From assembly GCA_011050085.1 (NCBI GenBank), contig DRGL01000062.1:1-64000 (forward strand): DNA of 64,000 nt. Reading direction: 5' to 3'. Position 1 is the stretch's first letter. Each line of letters opens with the position of its first letter. A program made the position numbers and the translations under genes. Positions 16,935-25,938 of the stretch are shown piece by piece. This stretch comes from Pricia antarctica. Its GTDB lineage: Bacteria > Bacteroidota > Bacteroidia > Flavobacteriales > Flavobacteriaceae. The notes below the pieces were generated by a model. The model made no database searches. It saw nothing but the letters and a program-made list of their open reading frames with translations, and had not been told where the DNA came from.

Positions 16935-18407
16935 ATGAACGAAGCGATAAGAAAATTAGAACCAAAAGCAATCTGGAACAAATTTACAGACCTCAACGCT
17001 GTACCCCGTCCATCGAAAAAAGAGGAACGCGTCATACAGTTTATGATGGACTTCGGGAAATCCCTTGGCTTGGAAACTATAAAGGATGATGTCGGTAATG
17101 TTATCATTCGGAAGGCAGCAAGTTCCGGAATGGAAAATCGCAAGATGATTACCTTGCAGTCTCACCTCGACATGGTGCACCAGAAGAATGCGGATACCGA
17201 GTTCGATTTCGATACGCAAGGCATTCGGATGGTTATTGATGATGATTGGGTAAAGGCAGACGGTACGACCCTTGGTGCTGACAATGGACTAGGAGTAGCT
17301 ACCATCATGGCACTTTTAGAAAGTACCGATATCGAACACCCTCCCTTGGAAGCACTCTTCACAATAGACGAAGAAACCGGAATGACTGGAGCAATGGGAC
17401 TTCAGGGCGGTATGCTCAAAGGAGAAATTTTATTAAATCTCGATACCGAAGAAGATGATGAACTTGATATTGGTTGCGCCGGTGGTATTGACGTCACTGC
17501 GACCAGACGATACAATGGCAAACCGGTACCTAGAGCGGTATTACCGTATGAACTCAAGGTAAAGGGGTTACAAGGCGGCCATAGTGGAATCGATATCCAC
17601 CTGGGTCTAGGCAATGCCAATAAGATTATGAACCGTTTGTTATATCATGCCACCAATCGTTTTATGATGCGATTGGCAGAAATCGATGGCGGGGGTCTAC
17701 GGAACGCTATTCCGCGTGAAAGTACCGCGAAATTGGTCGTTTTAAAATCACAAGTTGAGGAATTCGAAGCGGCGATGATGGTTTTGGCTACAACAATTAA
17801 GAATGAATTGAAGACTTTGGAGCCGACTCTCTCCATTACGTTGGAAAAAACGTCAGCCCCTCATATGATTATGGGCCTTGGGGCGCAAGAACGTTTATTA
17901 AAGGGAATTTACGCAGCGCATAATGGTGTCTATGCGATGAGTGCCACCGTTCCCGGATTGGTCGAAACATCAAATAACATAGCGCGTGTCGAGGTTAACG
18001 ATGGAGCAATTCTTGTAAATTGCCTGACCCGATCTTCAGTGGATTCTTCAAAGATGGATTTGGCCAATGCTTTAAAATCTACTTTTGAGTTAGCGCGATG
18101 TGACGTTCAATTCAACGGTGAATATCCGGGATGGACACCCAATCCGGAGTCAAAGATTTTAAAGATTGCAGAAGCTAAATATAAGTCCCTATTTAACGAA
18201 GAACCTAAAGTGGCGGCTTGCCATGCAGGGCTTGAGTGTGGTATATTAGGTCAAAACTATCCCGATATGGACATGATCAGCTTCGGCCCAACTATAAATG
18301 GGGCACACTCTCCCGATGAGAGAGTCAGTATTTCGTCGGTTCAGAAATTCTGGAAATTTCTATTGGCAATTTTAGCGGATGCGCCCAAAAAAGAGATAAT
18401 ATTCTAG
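16935..18407 (+). CDS. pepD: Cytosolic aminoacyl-histidine (Xaa-His) dipeptidase, M20 family
   Basis: 490 aa, close to E. coli PepD (485). The start at 16935 (MNEAIRKLEPKAIW) fits family length and the promoter; an ATG at 16905 is the alternative. M20 features are visible: HLDMVHQKN (~76-84) with the first metal His, TTLGADNGLGVA (~107-118) with the bridging Asp, the catalytic Glu in TIDEETGMTG (~140-150), QGGHSGIDIH in the dimerisation lid region, and CHAGLECG near residue 425. The enzyme hydrolyses dipeptides such as carnosine-like and Xaa-His peptides. It is transcribed alone and divergently from the DUF3810 gene. Confidence 0.92.
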   Translation: MNEAIRKLEPKAIWNKFTDLNAVPRPSKKEERVIQFMMDFGKSLGLETIKDDVGNVIIRKAASSGMENRKMITLQSHLDMVHQKNADTEFDFDTQGIRMVIDDDWVKADGTTLGADNGLGVATIMALLESTDIEHPPLEALFTIDEETGMTGAMGLQGGMLKGEILLNLDTEEDDELDIGCAGGIDVTATRRYNGKPVPRAVLPYELKVKGLQGGHSGIDIHLGLGNANKIMNRLLYHATNRFMMRLAEIDGGGLRNAIPRESTAKLVVLKSQVEEFEAAMMVLATTIKNELKTLEPTLSITLEKTSAPHMIMGLGAQERLLKGIYAAHNGVYAMSATVPGLVETSNNIARVEVNDGAILVNCLTRSSVDSSKMDLANALKSTFELARCDVQFNGEYPGWTPNPESKILKIAEAKYKSLFNEEPKVAACHAGLECGILGQNYPDMDMISFGPTINGAHSPDERVSISSVQKFWKFLLAILADAPKKEIIF

Positions 18408-18939
18408 TTTAAAAGCTTTTAAACCTACTTAAATCAACTACTTTACCCTTACGCTATATATTAATAAGGCCTGTTTCGTTTGAAACAGGCCTTATTAATA
18501 TATAACTATCGATAGACTTTTTTTAATCTGGGTATCACTGGAATACTTGAATTAACACTATATTTATTTTCTCCATGCTGACCCTGCAGGTCGGCCAAAA
18601 TAAAACTTTAAAAAGGCGTTAATAAACTACCCACTTTTACAGATATCAAGCCTTCGTCTAAACACTATTAAAAGATTTATAATCAAACCCCTCAGCGATA
18701 TCCAACAGCGGCAAGAAAAATATACCGCGGATTCTCTCAAGCATACCCTAAGCAATAATTCATAGCCAAACATCATGTTAAATAGGTATACTAAGTAGCA
18801 CTCTTTTTCTATGGTTTCGTCCCTCAGAAAAGGTGTAACTCTCAATATTTTTAAATGCCCTATGATAGTATTGAAATTTTAGGTCTACAGCGTATGAGCC
18901 AATTTGGCAAGCCAATTACTCTTTAAACAAATGGTAATT
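18408..18939 (+). other. 532-base gap without a recognised gene
   Basis: Lies between the convergent pepD and GH5 genes. It holds the long hairpin at 18455-18504 and a short dyad (GACC-CTGCA-GGTC, about 18581-18593). Open frames here are short, rich in Cys/Arg/Leu and without protein-like features. I see no tRNA or known RNA. Confidence 0.6.
18455..18504 (+). terminator. 23-bp perfect hairpin after pepD
   Basis: Two arms of 23 bases (18455-18477 and 18482-18504) are exactly complementary around a GTTT loop. The GC-rich core is AGGCCTGTTTC/GAAACAGGCCT, with AT-rich outer ends ending TATATA. It follows the pepD stop by ~48 bases and probably ends transcription from both sides. It lacks a classical T tract, and its stem is longer than most terminators. 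Confidence 0.6.
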
Positions 18940-20052
18940 CTAATAAGAATTCTTTGCCTTCATTTCCGCCCGTACCATCAAACCTGATTCGGTAATTTCA
19001 TTTTCTGACCATTTACCTTTACCACTAGCACCGGGTTTTAGGGCGGCCGAGCTTTCGGCTTTATCGGCGATGGACCAATTGCACCATGAAATCTTATTTT
19101 CGTCAAGAAAATTCCACCAGGTATTTGCCGACGCCACATCAATTTCCCCATCTCCGGAGTAATCGGTAACGCCATATTCGGTAACGAAAATAGGAATGTT
19201 GTTCGCAAGAGCCGTTTCTGTCAATCTGCGTACATTTTCTTTGTGTGAAGTAGCATAATAATGTAGCGTATACATCACGTTCTTATCGCTTAGCTCATTA
19301 TTTACTACCTCATCGACACGTTGCGACCAATTTCGGGTGCCGCAGACCACTATATTGTCCGGGTCGTATTTTCGGATTTCGGCTATGATTTCCTCATGAT
19401 ACGGTTTCAAAACCGCTGACCATGAAACATCTAACGGCTCATTATAAGTTTCATAAATAATGTTTGGCGTATCGCCATATTTTTCGGCAACCTCCGAAAA
19501 AAAATCTTTGGCCTCAGCGATATAATCTTCCGCGTGGTGACTATGCCAATCTACTAAAACGTAAATTCCTTCTTCAATCGCAGCATCGATTACTTCAAAG
19601 ATTTTAGCTTTTTCTCTGGCTTTGTTGTTCAAATACCCATCGACATCTTCTACGGCCATAGAAGCACGGACGATGGTTACATTCCAGTTTGTTTTTAACC
19701 ACCTAACAGTCTCTTGGGTATAGAACTTACCCATCCATTGGCTCCAAAACAATGACATGCCCCTTAGCTGGACTGGACTACCTTCTTTATCAACCATATA
19801 TCTACCAGAAACGCTTAGCTGACCGTATTCCTCTACTACTGTATGCTGCGTATCGTAGAAAACTTTTTCCGTTTCTGAAACGGATTTCAAAATTAAAAAA
19901 GGCGTTGTTTGCTGCGCTTGTTCAACATCGGTAACACCCAAATTTTCTACAACCTTTACTTCAGATTCAACGGCTATATTAATAAAGCCCAAATAAACCA
20001 ACACCATGATTATGGGAATAGTAATGGATAGGCTAGTATACTTCATATTCAA
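18940..20052 (-). CDS. Glycoside hydrolase family 5 enzyme (endoglucanase-like)
   Basis: 370 aa. A hydrophobic N-terminus (about 7-28) acts as signal or membrane anchor. The GH5 barrel spans about 75-355: LRGMSLFWSQW near the start, VDWHSHH on a middle strand, general acid/base Glu205 in YNEPLDVSW and nucleophile Glu292 in FVTEYG. The order resembles the cellulase-type GH5_2 branch. It would cleave beta-1,4-linked glucans or related polymers outside the cytoplasm. No carbohydrate-binding module, secretion-sorting domain or SusC/D pair is seen beside it, so it stands alone. Confidence 0.87.
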   Translation of the reverse strand: MNMKYTSLSITIPIIMVLVYLGFINIAVESEVKVVENLGVTDVEQAQQTTPFLILKSVSETEKVFYDTQHTVVEEYGQLSVSGRYMVDKEGSPVQLRGMSLFWSQWMGKFYTQETVRWLKTNWNVTIVRASMAVEDVDGYLNNKAREKAKIFEVIDAAIEEGIYVLVDWHSHHAEDYIAEAKDFFSEVAEKYGDTPNIIYETYNEPLDVSWSAVLKPYHEEIIAEIRKYDPDNIVVCGTRNWSQRVDEVVNNELSDKNVMYTLHYYATSHKENVRRLTETALANNIPIFVTEYGVTDYSGDGEIDVASANTWWNFLDENKISWCNWSIADKAESSAALKPGASGKGKWSENEITESGLMVRAEMKAKNSY

Positions 20053-20105
20053 ATTTTTGATACAGTTGACAAAGTATGTTGCTCAATTTCAGCTGGAATA
20101 AGTAG

Positions 20106-20132
20106 AAAAAAACCCGCTATTAGCGGGTTTTT
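20106..20132 (-). terminator. Terminator after the cyclophilin-FKBP gene
   Basis: On the minus strand the stem CCCGCT/AGCGGG with a 3-base loop is flanked by A's before and a seven-T tract after it. It lies 25 bases past the stop at 20157 and separates this gene from the GH5 gene. Confidence 0.85.
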
Positions 20133-20156
20133 ATAGTATTACTTCTTCAATTTAAC

Positions 20157-21269
20157 CTATTCAACGATGCCGGTTATTTCTAAATCAAAAATTAGATCGG
20201 CATTTGGGCGGATCGGGCCACCGCCTTGTGGACCGTAACCTAAATGTGACGGAATAAACAACCGAACTTTGTCCCCGACTTTCATTTGCTGTAGTCCTTC
20301 CTTAAAACCAGGAATAATTTGTGCATCTGGACTATAGTCCATGGGTATAGGCTGGTAGCCCCTGCCTTGTTTTCTTTTCTCGTCATAAACACCATTCTTT
20401 TTGGCTACCTCTTCGTAGTTGCTATCGAAAAGCGTTCCATCCTCTAAATACCCGGCATAATATACATTTACTTTTTGTCCGATTTTAGGCTTTTCACCAT
20501 CGCCTTCCTCTAATCTTAAAATCTTCAATCCAGAAGGCAACTCCTCCACCTTTTCTTTTTCCTCTGAAAGCGTAGCAACAAAATCACTTTTCATTTTCTT
20601 AAATTCAGCCATACGTTCTTCCTCTTTCTTGAAGTAGTCGGAGAATACCTGAACGGCATCAAAGTTTTTCGCAGCTTTACCGTTTCGCACTATTGATACT
20701 TTGTTCATTTTGACATCGACTAAGGGCTTATCCTTCGTCATTTGTTCTTGACTAGTTTCGACAGAAGCAATTGAATCGACTACATCGATACCTTCCACAA
20801 CGTGACCAAATACGGTGTGCCTACCATCTAGAAACGGCGTCTCTTTATGCGTAATAAAAAACTGGCTACCGTTGGTTATCGGTCCGGAATTGGCCATAGA
20901 AAGTATTCCTTTTTTATCATGTTTGAGCGAATCGTTGAACTCATCCATGAACTTATAACCCGGGTTACCTCTGCCCGTTCCCGTAGGATCTCCGGTTTGA
21001 ATCATGAAATCCTTTATAACACGGTGGAAGATAATTCCGTCGTAATAGGGTTTGCCTTTCAGACTGTCGGAAACGAATGGACTCGTGCCCTCCGCCAAGG
21101 TGATGAAGTTAGCCACGGTAATCGGGGTTTTTTCATATTCCAATTGCACGATGATGTCGCCTTGCGTTGTCTGAATATCAGCAAAAATACCATCTCCCAA
21201 TTCGGAATACTGACTTTTACAACCGGTTAGGGCAATCGCTACTATCATTAAAAAATATACTTTTTTCAT
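20157..21269 (-). CDS. Lipoprotein peptidyl-prolyl isomerase: cyclophilin-FKBP fusion
   Basis: 370 aa. A lipoprotein signal ([20 protein letters not shown]) carries the lipobox Cys at residue 17. Residues ~27-195 are a cyclophilin domain ([46 protein letters not shown]). After a charged helical linker, residues ~260-370 are an FKBP domain ([40 protein letters not shown]). Both domains catalyse proline cis-trans isomerisation, so this is a dual folding catalyst held in the periplasmic/outer-membrane space. It lies next to GldI, another FKBP lipoprotein, on the same strand. Confidence 0.93.
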   Translation of the reverse strand: MKKVYFLMIVAIALTGCKSQYSELGDGIFADIQTTQGDIIVQLEYEKTPITVANFITLAEGTSPFVSDSLKGKPYYDGIIFHRVIKDFMIQTGDPTGTGRGNPGYKFMDEFNDSLKHDKKGILSMANSGPITNGSQFFITHKETPFLDGRHTVFGHVVEGIDVVDSIASVETSQEQMTKDKPLVDVKMNKVSIVRNGKAAKNFDAVQVFSDYFKKEEERMAEFKKMKSDFVATLSEEKEKVEELPSGLKILRLEEGDGEKPKIGQKVNVYYAGYLEDGTLFDSNYEEVAKKNGVYDEKRKQGRGYQPIPMDYSPDAQIIPGFKEGLQQMKVGDKVRLFIPSHLGYGPQGGGPIRPNADLIFDLEITGIVE

Positions 21270-21363
21270 TTGTTGAATTTAATTTGAGGGATTACAAATT
21301 TGAATGTTACTTAACTATTTATTTGAGAATTTCTTTTTAACGGCTCAATCAAGCCTTGAATTG

Positions 21364-21933
21364 CTAACGTATACTATCTTTATTCTTTTCGATTTTTAAG
21401 ATCGATATGGTGGATTTCACGGGTACGTTCACTCCAATTTTTTCGTTATCGCCATGATACCCATAAGCTAGGGACGAAGGGAACAAAAATGTACCCGTTT
21501 CTCCTTCTTTCAACAACTTTACCGCGTTGCGTAAGCCCGGAAACAACTCTTGCTTATCTACTTTGTAATTAAGAACGCCAATATCATCTCTACTATACAA
21601 GGTATCGTTATCTAGACCTACCATGTTATACGTCATGATGACCAAGTCGTCTGGCTGCGGGGTATATTGGTCATCGGTCTTTACCGTATCTATACGGTAC
21701 CAAGATCCAGCAGCACTGTGTACGTAATCATAAGCTGTATCCTTTTCAATAATTTCCCTAATCTTTTGTTCTTCAATGGCCAAAAGTTGCTTGCTACGTG
21801 CAACTGATCCTTTAAAAAAACTACCTGATTTAACTTCTATAGGTCTTCGAGGTTCTGGACCTTGGCAACTGAGTAACCCTAAAACTAAAAGCAACAGTAA
21901 TCCAGATTTAACCATTTTGCTCATTTGAAACAT
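21364..21933 (-). CDS. gldI: Gliding-motility FKBP-type lipoprotein GldI
   Basis: 189 aa from the ATG at 21933; ATGs at 21924 and 21915 are also possible. The longest frame begins with a TTG at 21963, inside the likely -7 element, and is unlikely. A lipobox (LVLGLLSCQG) is followed by an FKBP-type domain (VIMTYNMVG, LFPGLRNAVKLLKEGETGTFLFPSSLAYGYHG). GldI is a folding factor needed for gliding and type IX secretion in Flavobacterium; that role is inferred here from similarity. The catalytic-pocket aromatic positions are only partly kept. Confidence 0.85.
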   Translation of the reverse strand: MFQMSKMVKSGLLLLLVLGLLSCQGPEPRRPIEVKSGSFFKGSVARSKQLLAIEEQKIREIIEKDTAYDYVHSAAGSWYRIDTVKTDDQYTPQPDDLVIMTYNMVGLDNDTLYSRDDIGVLNYKVDKQELFPGLRNAVKLLKEGETGTFLFPSSLAYGYHGDNEKIGVNVPVKSTISILKIEKNKDSIR

Positions 21934-21960
21934 TATTCTTGTTGAAAATTTCAACGTTAG

Positions 21961-21968
21961 CAAATCTA
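21961..21968 (-). promoter_or_regulatory. -7 promoter element for gldI
   Basis: The minus strand reads TAGATTTG (consensus TAnnTTTG), 27 bases before the ATG at 21933. No clear -33 box is seen. Confidence 0.45.
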
Positions 21969-22035
21969 AAGGATATGAGTAATATCGGCATTCGATTACA
22001 ACTTTAGATTTTAGCTAAGTCAGTACGCTATTCGC

Positions 22036-23064
22036 TTATGAAATGGAGTGGGTATTTAATGCGCTTTTGTAATCAGGCAAAAGTGACTCAAAATAGGCCG
22101 CAGTATCCAACAAGGTTCTATTGCTTTTTCCTCCAGCTGCGTTGTTATGTCCACCACCTTCAAAATGATTTCGTGCAAACTCGTTAACTGAAAAGTTCCC
22201 GACAGAACGAAATGAAATCTTAATAATACCCTCTTCCTTATTTTCAATAAAAATCACGGCAAAGATAATATCTTCGAGCGTAAGTCCATAATTTACAAAG
22301 CCTTCGGTATCTCCCTTCTGATATTCGTGCACATCAAGCTCTTCTTGGCTTAAGGTCATATAAGCCGTATTATAATCAGTTAAAATGACCATATTGTTCA
22401 ATGCCGAACCCAAAAGATGAAGCCTACCTGGCGTATTAGTATCAAAAACCCGGTGATGAATCTCGGTATTCTTTGCACCTTTTTCTATGAGATGGGCTGC
22501 AACACGATGCGTTGTAGCGGTCGTGGAAGAAAATTTGAAAGAGCCTGTATCGGTCATAATACCCGTATAGATACAACTTGCCATTTCAGGTGTAATTGTA
22601 TCGGCATCGCCCAAATAATCTATAAAATTATAGACCATTTCGCAAGTAGAGCTCATACTGACATCAGAATACATAATCTCGGCATAATTGGCCGGTTCTT
22701 GATGATGGTCAATCATGATAAAGGGTACCGTAAGCTTTTTAAGAGGTTCTTCCATTTGTCCGATTCTTCCGAGGTGGTTAAAATCCAACGTAAAGATTAG
22801 GGTTGCTGCCTCAATTTTAGCCTTTGACTGAGAATTTTCCCGTTCGTAGTTTAAGATTTCGTCATTACCGGCCATCCACTTTAAAAATTTCGGATAGTCA
22901 TTGGGTACAACTACTGTCGCATCTTGTCCCCTATTTTTCAAATAATGCCATAGGGCAAGCGTTGACCCGATAGCATCACCATCAGGATTTTTATGTGGTA
23001 CAATTACGATTTTCTGCGGTTCGGAAAGTAACTTTTTTACCGCTTGGATGTCTTCAAAATTCAT
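22036..23064 (-). CDS. nrnA: DHH-family oligoribonuclease / pAp phosphatase
   Basis: 342 aa from the ATG at 23064. A longer frame to 23202 runs through the promoter and the ndk start and is rejected. DHH/DHHA1 motifs are visible: VPHKNPDGDAIGS (~25-37), TLDFNHLGRIG (~85-95), the signature DHHQEP (~112), TGIMTDTGSFKF (~165-176) and the C-terminal GGGHNNAAGG. NrnA-type enzymes degrade short oligoribonucleotides and remove the 3' phosphate from pAp. The promoter is almost directly at the start codon, so the mRNA may be leaderless. Confidence 0.92.
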   Translation of the reverse strand: MNFEDIQAVKKLLSEPQKIVIVPHKNPDGDAIGSTLALWHYLKNRGQDATVVVPNDYPKFLKWMAGNDEILNYERENSQSKAKIEAATLIFTLDFNHLGRIGQMEEPLKKLTVPFIMIDHHQEPANYAEIMYSDVSMSSTCEMVYNFIDYLGDADTITPEMASCIYTGIMTDTGSFKFSSTTATTHRVAAHLIEKGAKNTEIHHRVFDTNTPGRLHLLGSALNNMVILTDYNTAYMTLSQEELDVHEYQKGDTEGFVNYGLTLEDIIFAVIFIENKEEGIIKISFRSVGNFSVNEFARNHFEGGGHNNAAGGKSNRTLLDTAAYFESLLPDYKSALNTHSIS

Positions 23065-23069
23065 GCGGG

Positions 23070-23099
23070 CAAAGATAGGCTTTAAAACTTTTATGCAAA
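23070..23099 (-). promoter_or_regulatory. Full Bacteroidota-type promoter of nrnA
   Basis: On the minus strand, TTTG (23096-23099), an 18-base spacer and TATCTTTG (23070-23077) match the -33/-7 consensus. Only five bases separate the -7 element from the ATG. Confidence 0.7.
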
Positions 23100-23111
23100 C
23101 TGAATAAAGCT

Positions 23112-23119
23112 TACTTTTG
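23112..23119 (+). promoter_or_regulatory. -7 promoter element for ndk
   Basis: TACTTTTG matches TAnnTTTG, 15 bases before the ATG at 23135. It lies 12 bases from the -33 box of the divergent nrnA promoter, so the two may interfere. Confidence 0.6.
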
Positions 23120-23134
23120 CACAAATTTTTGAAA

Positions 23135-23554
23135 ATGACTACAAACAGAACTTTTACGATGATTAAGCCGGATGCCGTTGAGAACGGGCATATTGGTGCC
23201 ATTTTAGAAAAGATAACTTCGGCGGGCTTTAAGATTGTGGCCCTAAAGTATACACAACTCAGCGAAAGGGATGCGAAGGAATTTTATGCGGTTCATAAGT
23301 CGCGTCCGTTTTACGGTGAGCTTGTTGAGTTCATGACCCGAGGTCCTATTGTTTCCGCTATTCTTGAAAAGGAAAATGCTGTTGAAGACTTTCGAGCACT
23401 GATTGGCGCCACCAATCCTGAGGAAGCTGCAGAAGGAACCATCCGTAAATTATATGCCACAGATATCGCAGAAAATGCGGTACATGGTTCGGATAGTGAT
23501 GAAAACGCTGCCATTGAAGGAGCGTTTCATTTCGCTGGCAGGGAAATTTATTAA
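23135..23554 (+). CDS. ndk: Nucleoside-diphosphate kinase
   Basis: 139 aa, standard NDK length. The start at 23135 gives [21 protein letters not shown]; an in-frame TTG at 23117 overlaps the promoter and is rejected. Conserved motifs are FTMIKPDAV (~7-15), the [15 protein letters not shown] loop and the phospho-histidine site [10 protein letters not shown] (~114-123). The enzyme balances nucleoside triphosphates by transferring the gamma phosphate through the active-site His. It is transcribed alone, with a hairpin terminator downstream. Confidence 0.97.
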   Translation: MTTNRTFTMIKPDAVENGHIGAILEKITSAGFKIVALKYTQLSERDAKEFYAVHKSRPFYGELVEFMTRGPIVSAILEKENAVEDFRALIGATNPEEAAEGTIRKLYATDIAENAVHGSDSDENAAIEGAFHFAGREIY

Positions 23555-23573
23555 ATTAAGTCGATAAGAAATT

Positions 23574-23645
23574 TGTCAGGTTTACCATTAGTAGGTCCAC
23601 TTCAAATTGTGAATCCTATACTATCGGTACACCTGACATTTTTTT
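23574..23645 (+). terminator. Long imperfect hairpin with T tract after ndk
   Basis: TGTCAGGTTTACC...AGTAGG (from 23574) pairs with CCTATACTATCGGTACACCTGACA (ending 23638) with a few mismatches. A seven-T tract (23639-23645) follows. The outer 8 bp are perfect (TGTCAGGT/ACCTGACA). Confidence 0.7.
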
Positions 23646-23940
23646 AACGCAACACCATCTTTTTAACAATATCGCGGCCAAGTTCTTCGTTAAGCATGGT
23701 TATGATTTTTGATCGACCCAAACCAAGTTCCTCGCGAAGTACCGAAGAGGAAAGCGAAACAAAAAGAGTATCGCCGCGAAGCTCTACGGCAGTGGTATAT
23801 GTTTGTACTCCATTGCCCATAAGATTTGTCCATGCAGAGCGCACATCGACCTTGTCCATTCCCTTTTGTAGTTTATTTTTTTGAATAAATTCCTGTAGGG
23901 CTTCCCCCATGTTAAGATTATCGTTTTTTCGTTTGGCCAT
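23644..23940 (-). CDS. DUF721 protein
   Basis: 98 aa, single DUF721 (DciA-related) domain, with DVRSAWTNLMGNGVQTYT and the ending LNEELGRDIVKKMVLR. Proteins of this group are found beside recF in many bacteria. Some longer members (DciA) load the replicative helicase, while this short form has no proven role. It lies on the same strand downstream of recF and the small lipoprotein. Its 3' end overlaps the ndk terminator by two bases (convergent). Confidence 0.82.
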   Translation of the reverse strand: MAKRKNDNLNMGEALQEFIQKNKLQKGMDKVDVRSAWTNLMGNGVQTYTTAVELRGDTLFVSLSSSVLREELGLGRSKIITMLNEELGRDIVKKMVLR

Positions 23941-24164
23941 CTAGCGGTACTAATTTTATTGTTGTTACGTATTTGCTGAAAAGGTTAAACATTCCAGGCT
24001 GATTAATTTATAATCGTTACTTCAAATTTGCCTTGAATATGATATTCCATTTAAAAAAATGAACCGATTTAAAATAGCTCAGATGATCTTGCTTTAAGCC
24101 TTTTTTTTTGAAATATACCTTTGTTTCTAGTTGGGCGCAAAATCCGGTTTATATCTAAATTTTC

Positions 24165-24590
24165 CTACTCTTTAATAGAAATCGGCTCGAATCTCTGGTA
24201 ATCATATTGTAGACCCGCCTCATTGACAACCGAAAAGGATTCGTCATCTATTGCCAATAACTTTTCAGACCACTTGCTGAGTTCCGTTTTATAATTTATG
24301 GTAAATAGTCCATCTTTTTCAATGATTGTAAAGGCCTCCGCATCATCCGATGTTTCGTAAGTGCCATCAAATTTCGGACTCATTTTTTTGCGAAAACCAT
24401 CCGAACCATCCCATTCAATATAATCGACTGTAGTATTTATGTTGTAATCTTTCGTATTACCATCCGGAAAAACAACGCGTTCGATTTCCCAATATCCATT
24501 TAGCTTTGCTAGATCATCTGTTGATACTGTACCGGAACAACCTGAGCATATTAAGATACATACCAATACTAATAGTCTATATATTTTCAT
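24165..24590 (-). CDS. Small lipocalin-like lipoprotein
   Basis: 141 aa from the ATG at 24590 (MKIYRLLVLVCILICSGCSG); ATG codons six or seven codons earlier would push the signal inward. The lipobox Cys is at residue 18. The mature part has alternating strands with LNGYWEIERVVFPDG and DYIEWDG, as in lipocalin-like Bacteroidota lipoproteins. The ligand is unknown. It sits between recF and the DUF721 gene on the same strand, 85 bases after recF. Confidence 0.75.
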   Translation of the reverse strand: MKIYRLLVLVCILICSGCSGTVSTDDLAKLNGYWEIERVVFPDGNTKDYNINTTVDYIEWDGSDGFRKKMSPKFDGTYETSDDAEAFTIIEKDGLFTINYKTELSKWSEKLLAIDDESFSVVNEAGLQYDYQRFEPISIKE

Positions 24591-24675
24591 CCCATTACTA
24601 TACATCATATATCAAAAACAATTTATCAAACGCATCACAACAAAAGATGGAGCAAAAATCAGTTTGCGGCTTCCC

Positions 24676-25776
24676 TCAGTACTTTGTCTTCTCATCACCC
24701 AATTTAAAAATTCTATACGATTGGTGAATCTGTTTTACCACCTCCTCGGTACGCTCGGCATGGGTATCACTGATAAATATCTGTCCGAAATTTTCATTAT
24801 TTACCAAGGATACGATGTGGGCGACCCGAGTTTCGTCCAACTTATCAAAAATATCATCCAAAAGCAATAAAGGAGTGGTCTTCGATTGTTCTTTTATGAA
24901 TTGGAACTGGGCAAACTTTAAAGCGATCAAAAAGGATTTCTGTTGCCCTTGACTGCCAAATTTTTTAATGGGATGCCCTTCAATTTCGAAACCAAGATCA
25001 TCTTTATGAATACCTACAGTTGTGTACTGTAAAGCCCTATCTTTCTCTATATTCTGCTCGAACAAATCGAGAAGATTCGTTTCCAACAACTTGCTGTTGT
25101 ATTCTAAGGATATGCTTTCGTTACCCCCTGAAATAGCTGCATACTGTGCCTTAAAAATAGGGATAAATGCCTCAAGAAATTCGACCCTTTTGTTAAAAAT
25201 AGCGTTTCCGTACCGGTTCATTTGCTCATTATAGACCGATAAGGTCGCCGTACTGAAAGTATGATTGGCGGCAAAATATTTCAATAGGGCGTTACGTTGC
25301 GCCAATACTTTATTATAATTGATTAAATCTTGCAAGTAGGCATTGTCGGATTGCGCGATAACCCCATCCATAAATTTACGTCGGGTTTCGCTACCTTCAA
25401 TGATAAGGTCGCGATCAGCCGGAGAAATGATAACCAGTGGAAGTAAACCGATATGATCGGATAGCCGGTCGTACACCTTGCCATTTCGTTTTATGATTTT
25501 TTTCGCACCACGCTTTAGACTGCACACAATTTTTTCTGCCCGATCGTTCTTTTCGAAAGCGCCTTCGATGACGAAAAATTCAGTATCGTGCTTGATATTT
25601 TGAGATGCTATAGGATTGAAATAGCCCTTACCGAAAGCTAAATGATAAATCGAATCGAGAATGTTGGTCTTGCCAATACCGTTCGGACCGACAACACAAT
25701 TGATTTTGCTATCGAAATCGAAATCGGCAGATTCAAAATTTTTGTAATTTAAAAGGGAAAGTCTTTGTAAAAACAT
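24676..25776 (-). CDS. recF: DNA replication/repair ATPase RecF
   Basis: 366 aa, normal length. Walker A is [14 protein letters not shown] at ~29-42, the ABC-type signature region [15 protein letters not shown] at ~268-282 and Walker [15 protein letters not shown] at ~300-313. RecF loads RecA at single-strand gaps with RecO and RecR. It is divergent from the TPR gene at 25939; the downstream genes on the same strand are a lipoprotein and DUF721. Confidence 0.95.
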   Translation of the reverse strand: MFLQRLSLLNYKNFESADFDFDSKINCVVGPNGIGKTNILDSIYHLAFGKGYFNPIASQNIKHDTEFFVIEGAFEKNDRAEKIVCSLKRGAKKIIKRNGKVYDRLSDHIGLLPLVIISPADRDLIIEGSETRRKFMDGVIAQSDNAYLQDLINYNKVLAQRNALLKYFAANHTFSTATLSVYNEQMNRYGNAIFNKRVEFLEAFIPIFKAQYAAISGGNESISLEYNSKLLETNLLDLFEQNIEKDRALQYTTVGIHKDDLGFEIEGHPIKKFGSQGQQKSFLIALKFAQFQFIKEQSKTTPLLLLDDIFDKLDETRVAHIVSLVNNENFGQIFISDTHAERTEEVVKQIHQSYRIFKLGDEKTKY

Positions 25777-25909
25777 GGAGCCGGGGTATGGGTTTTCACC
25801 TTCGATTGTAGTAGGATAGTTGAATACAAAACAGAGGCTATGATATTTGGATAAATGGAAATCCCCAAAAATAACGAATAAATACCCGTCCGGTTTTGCA
25901 TAAAAACTT

Positions 25910-25917
25910 TATTTTTG
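25910..25917 (+). promoter_or_regulatory. -7 promoter element for the TPR-ribH operon
   Basis: TATTTTTG (TAnnTTTG) lies 21 bases before the ATG at 25939, in the recF divergent interval. Confidence 0.55.
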
Positions 25918-25938
25918 CGCGATCTTTAAAAAACAACC

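Noticed and set aside
18627-18845. 72-codon minus-strand frame in the pepD-GH5 gap
   Set aside because: Rich in Cys, Arg and Leu, no promoter or neighbours in support, no recognisable family.
23064-23202. N-terminal extension of nrnA
   Set aside because: It runs through its own promoter and into ndk; the family N-terminus begins at 23064.
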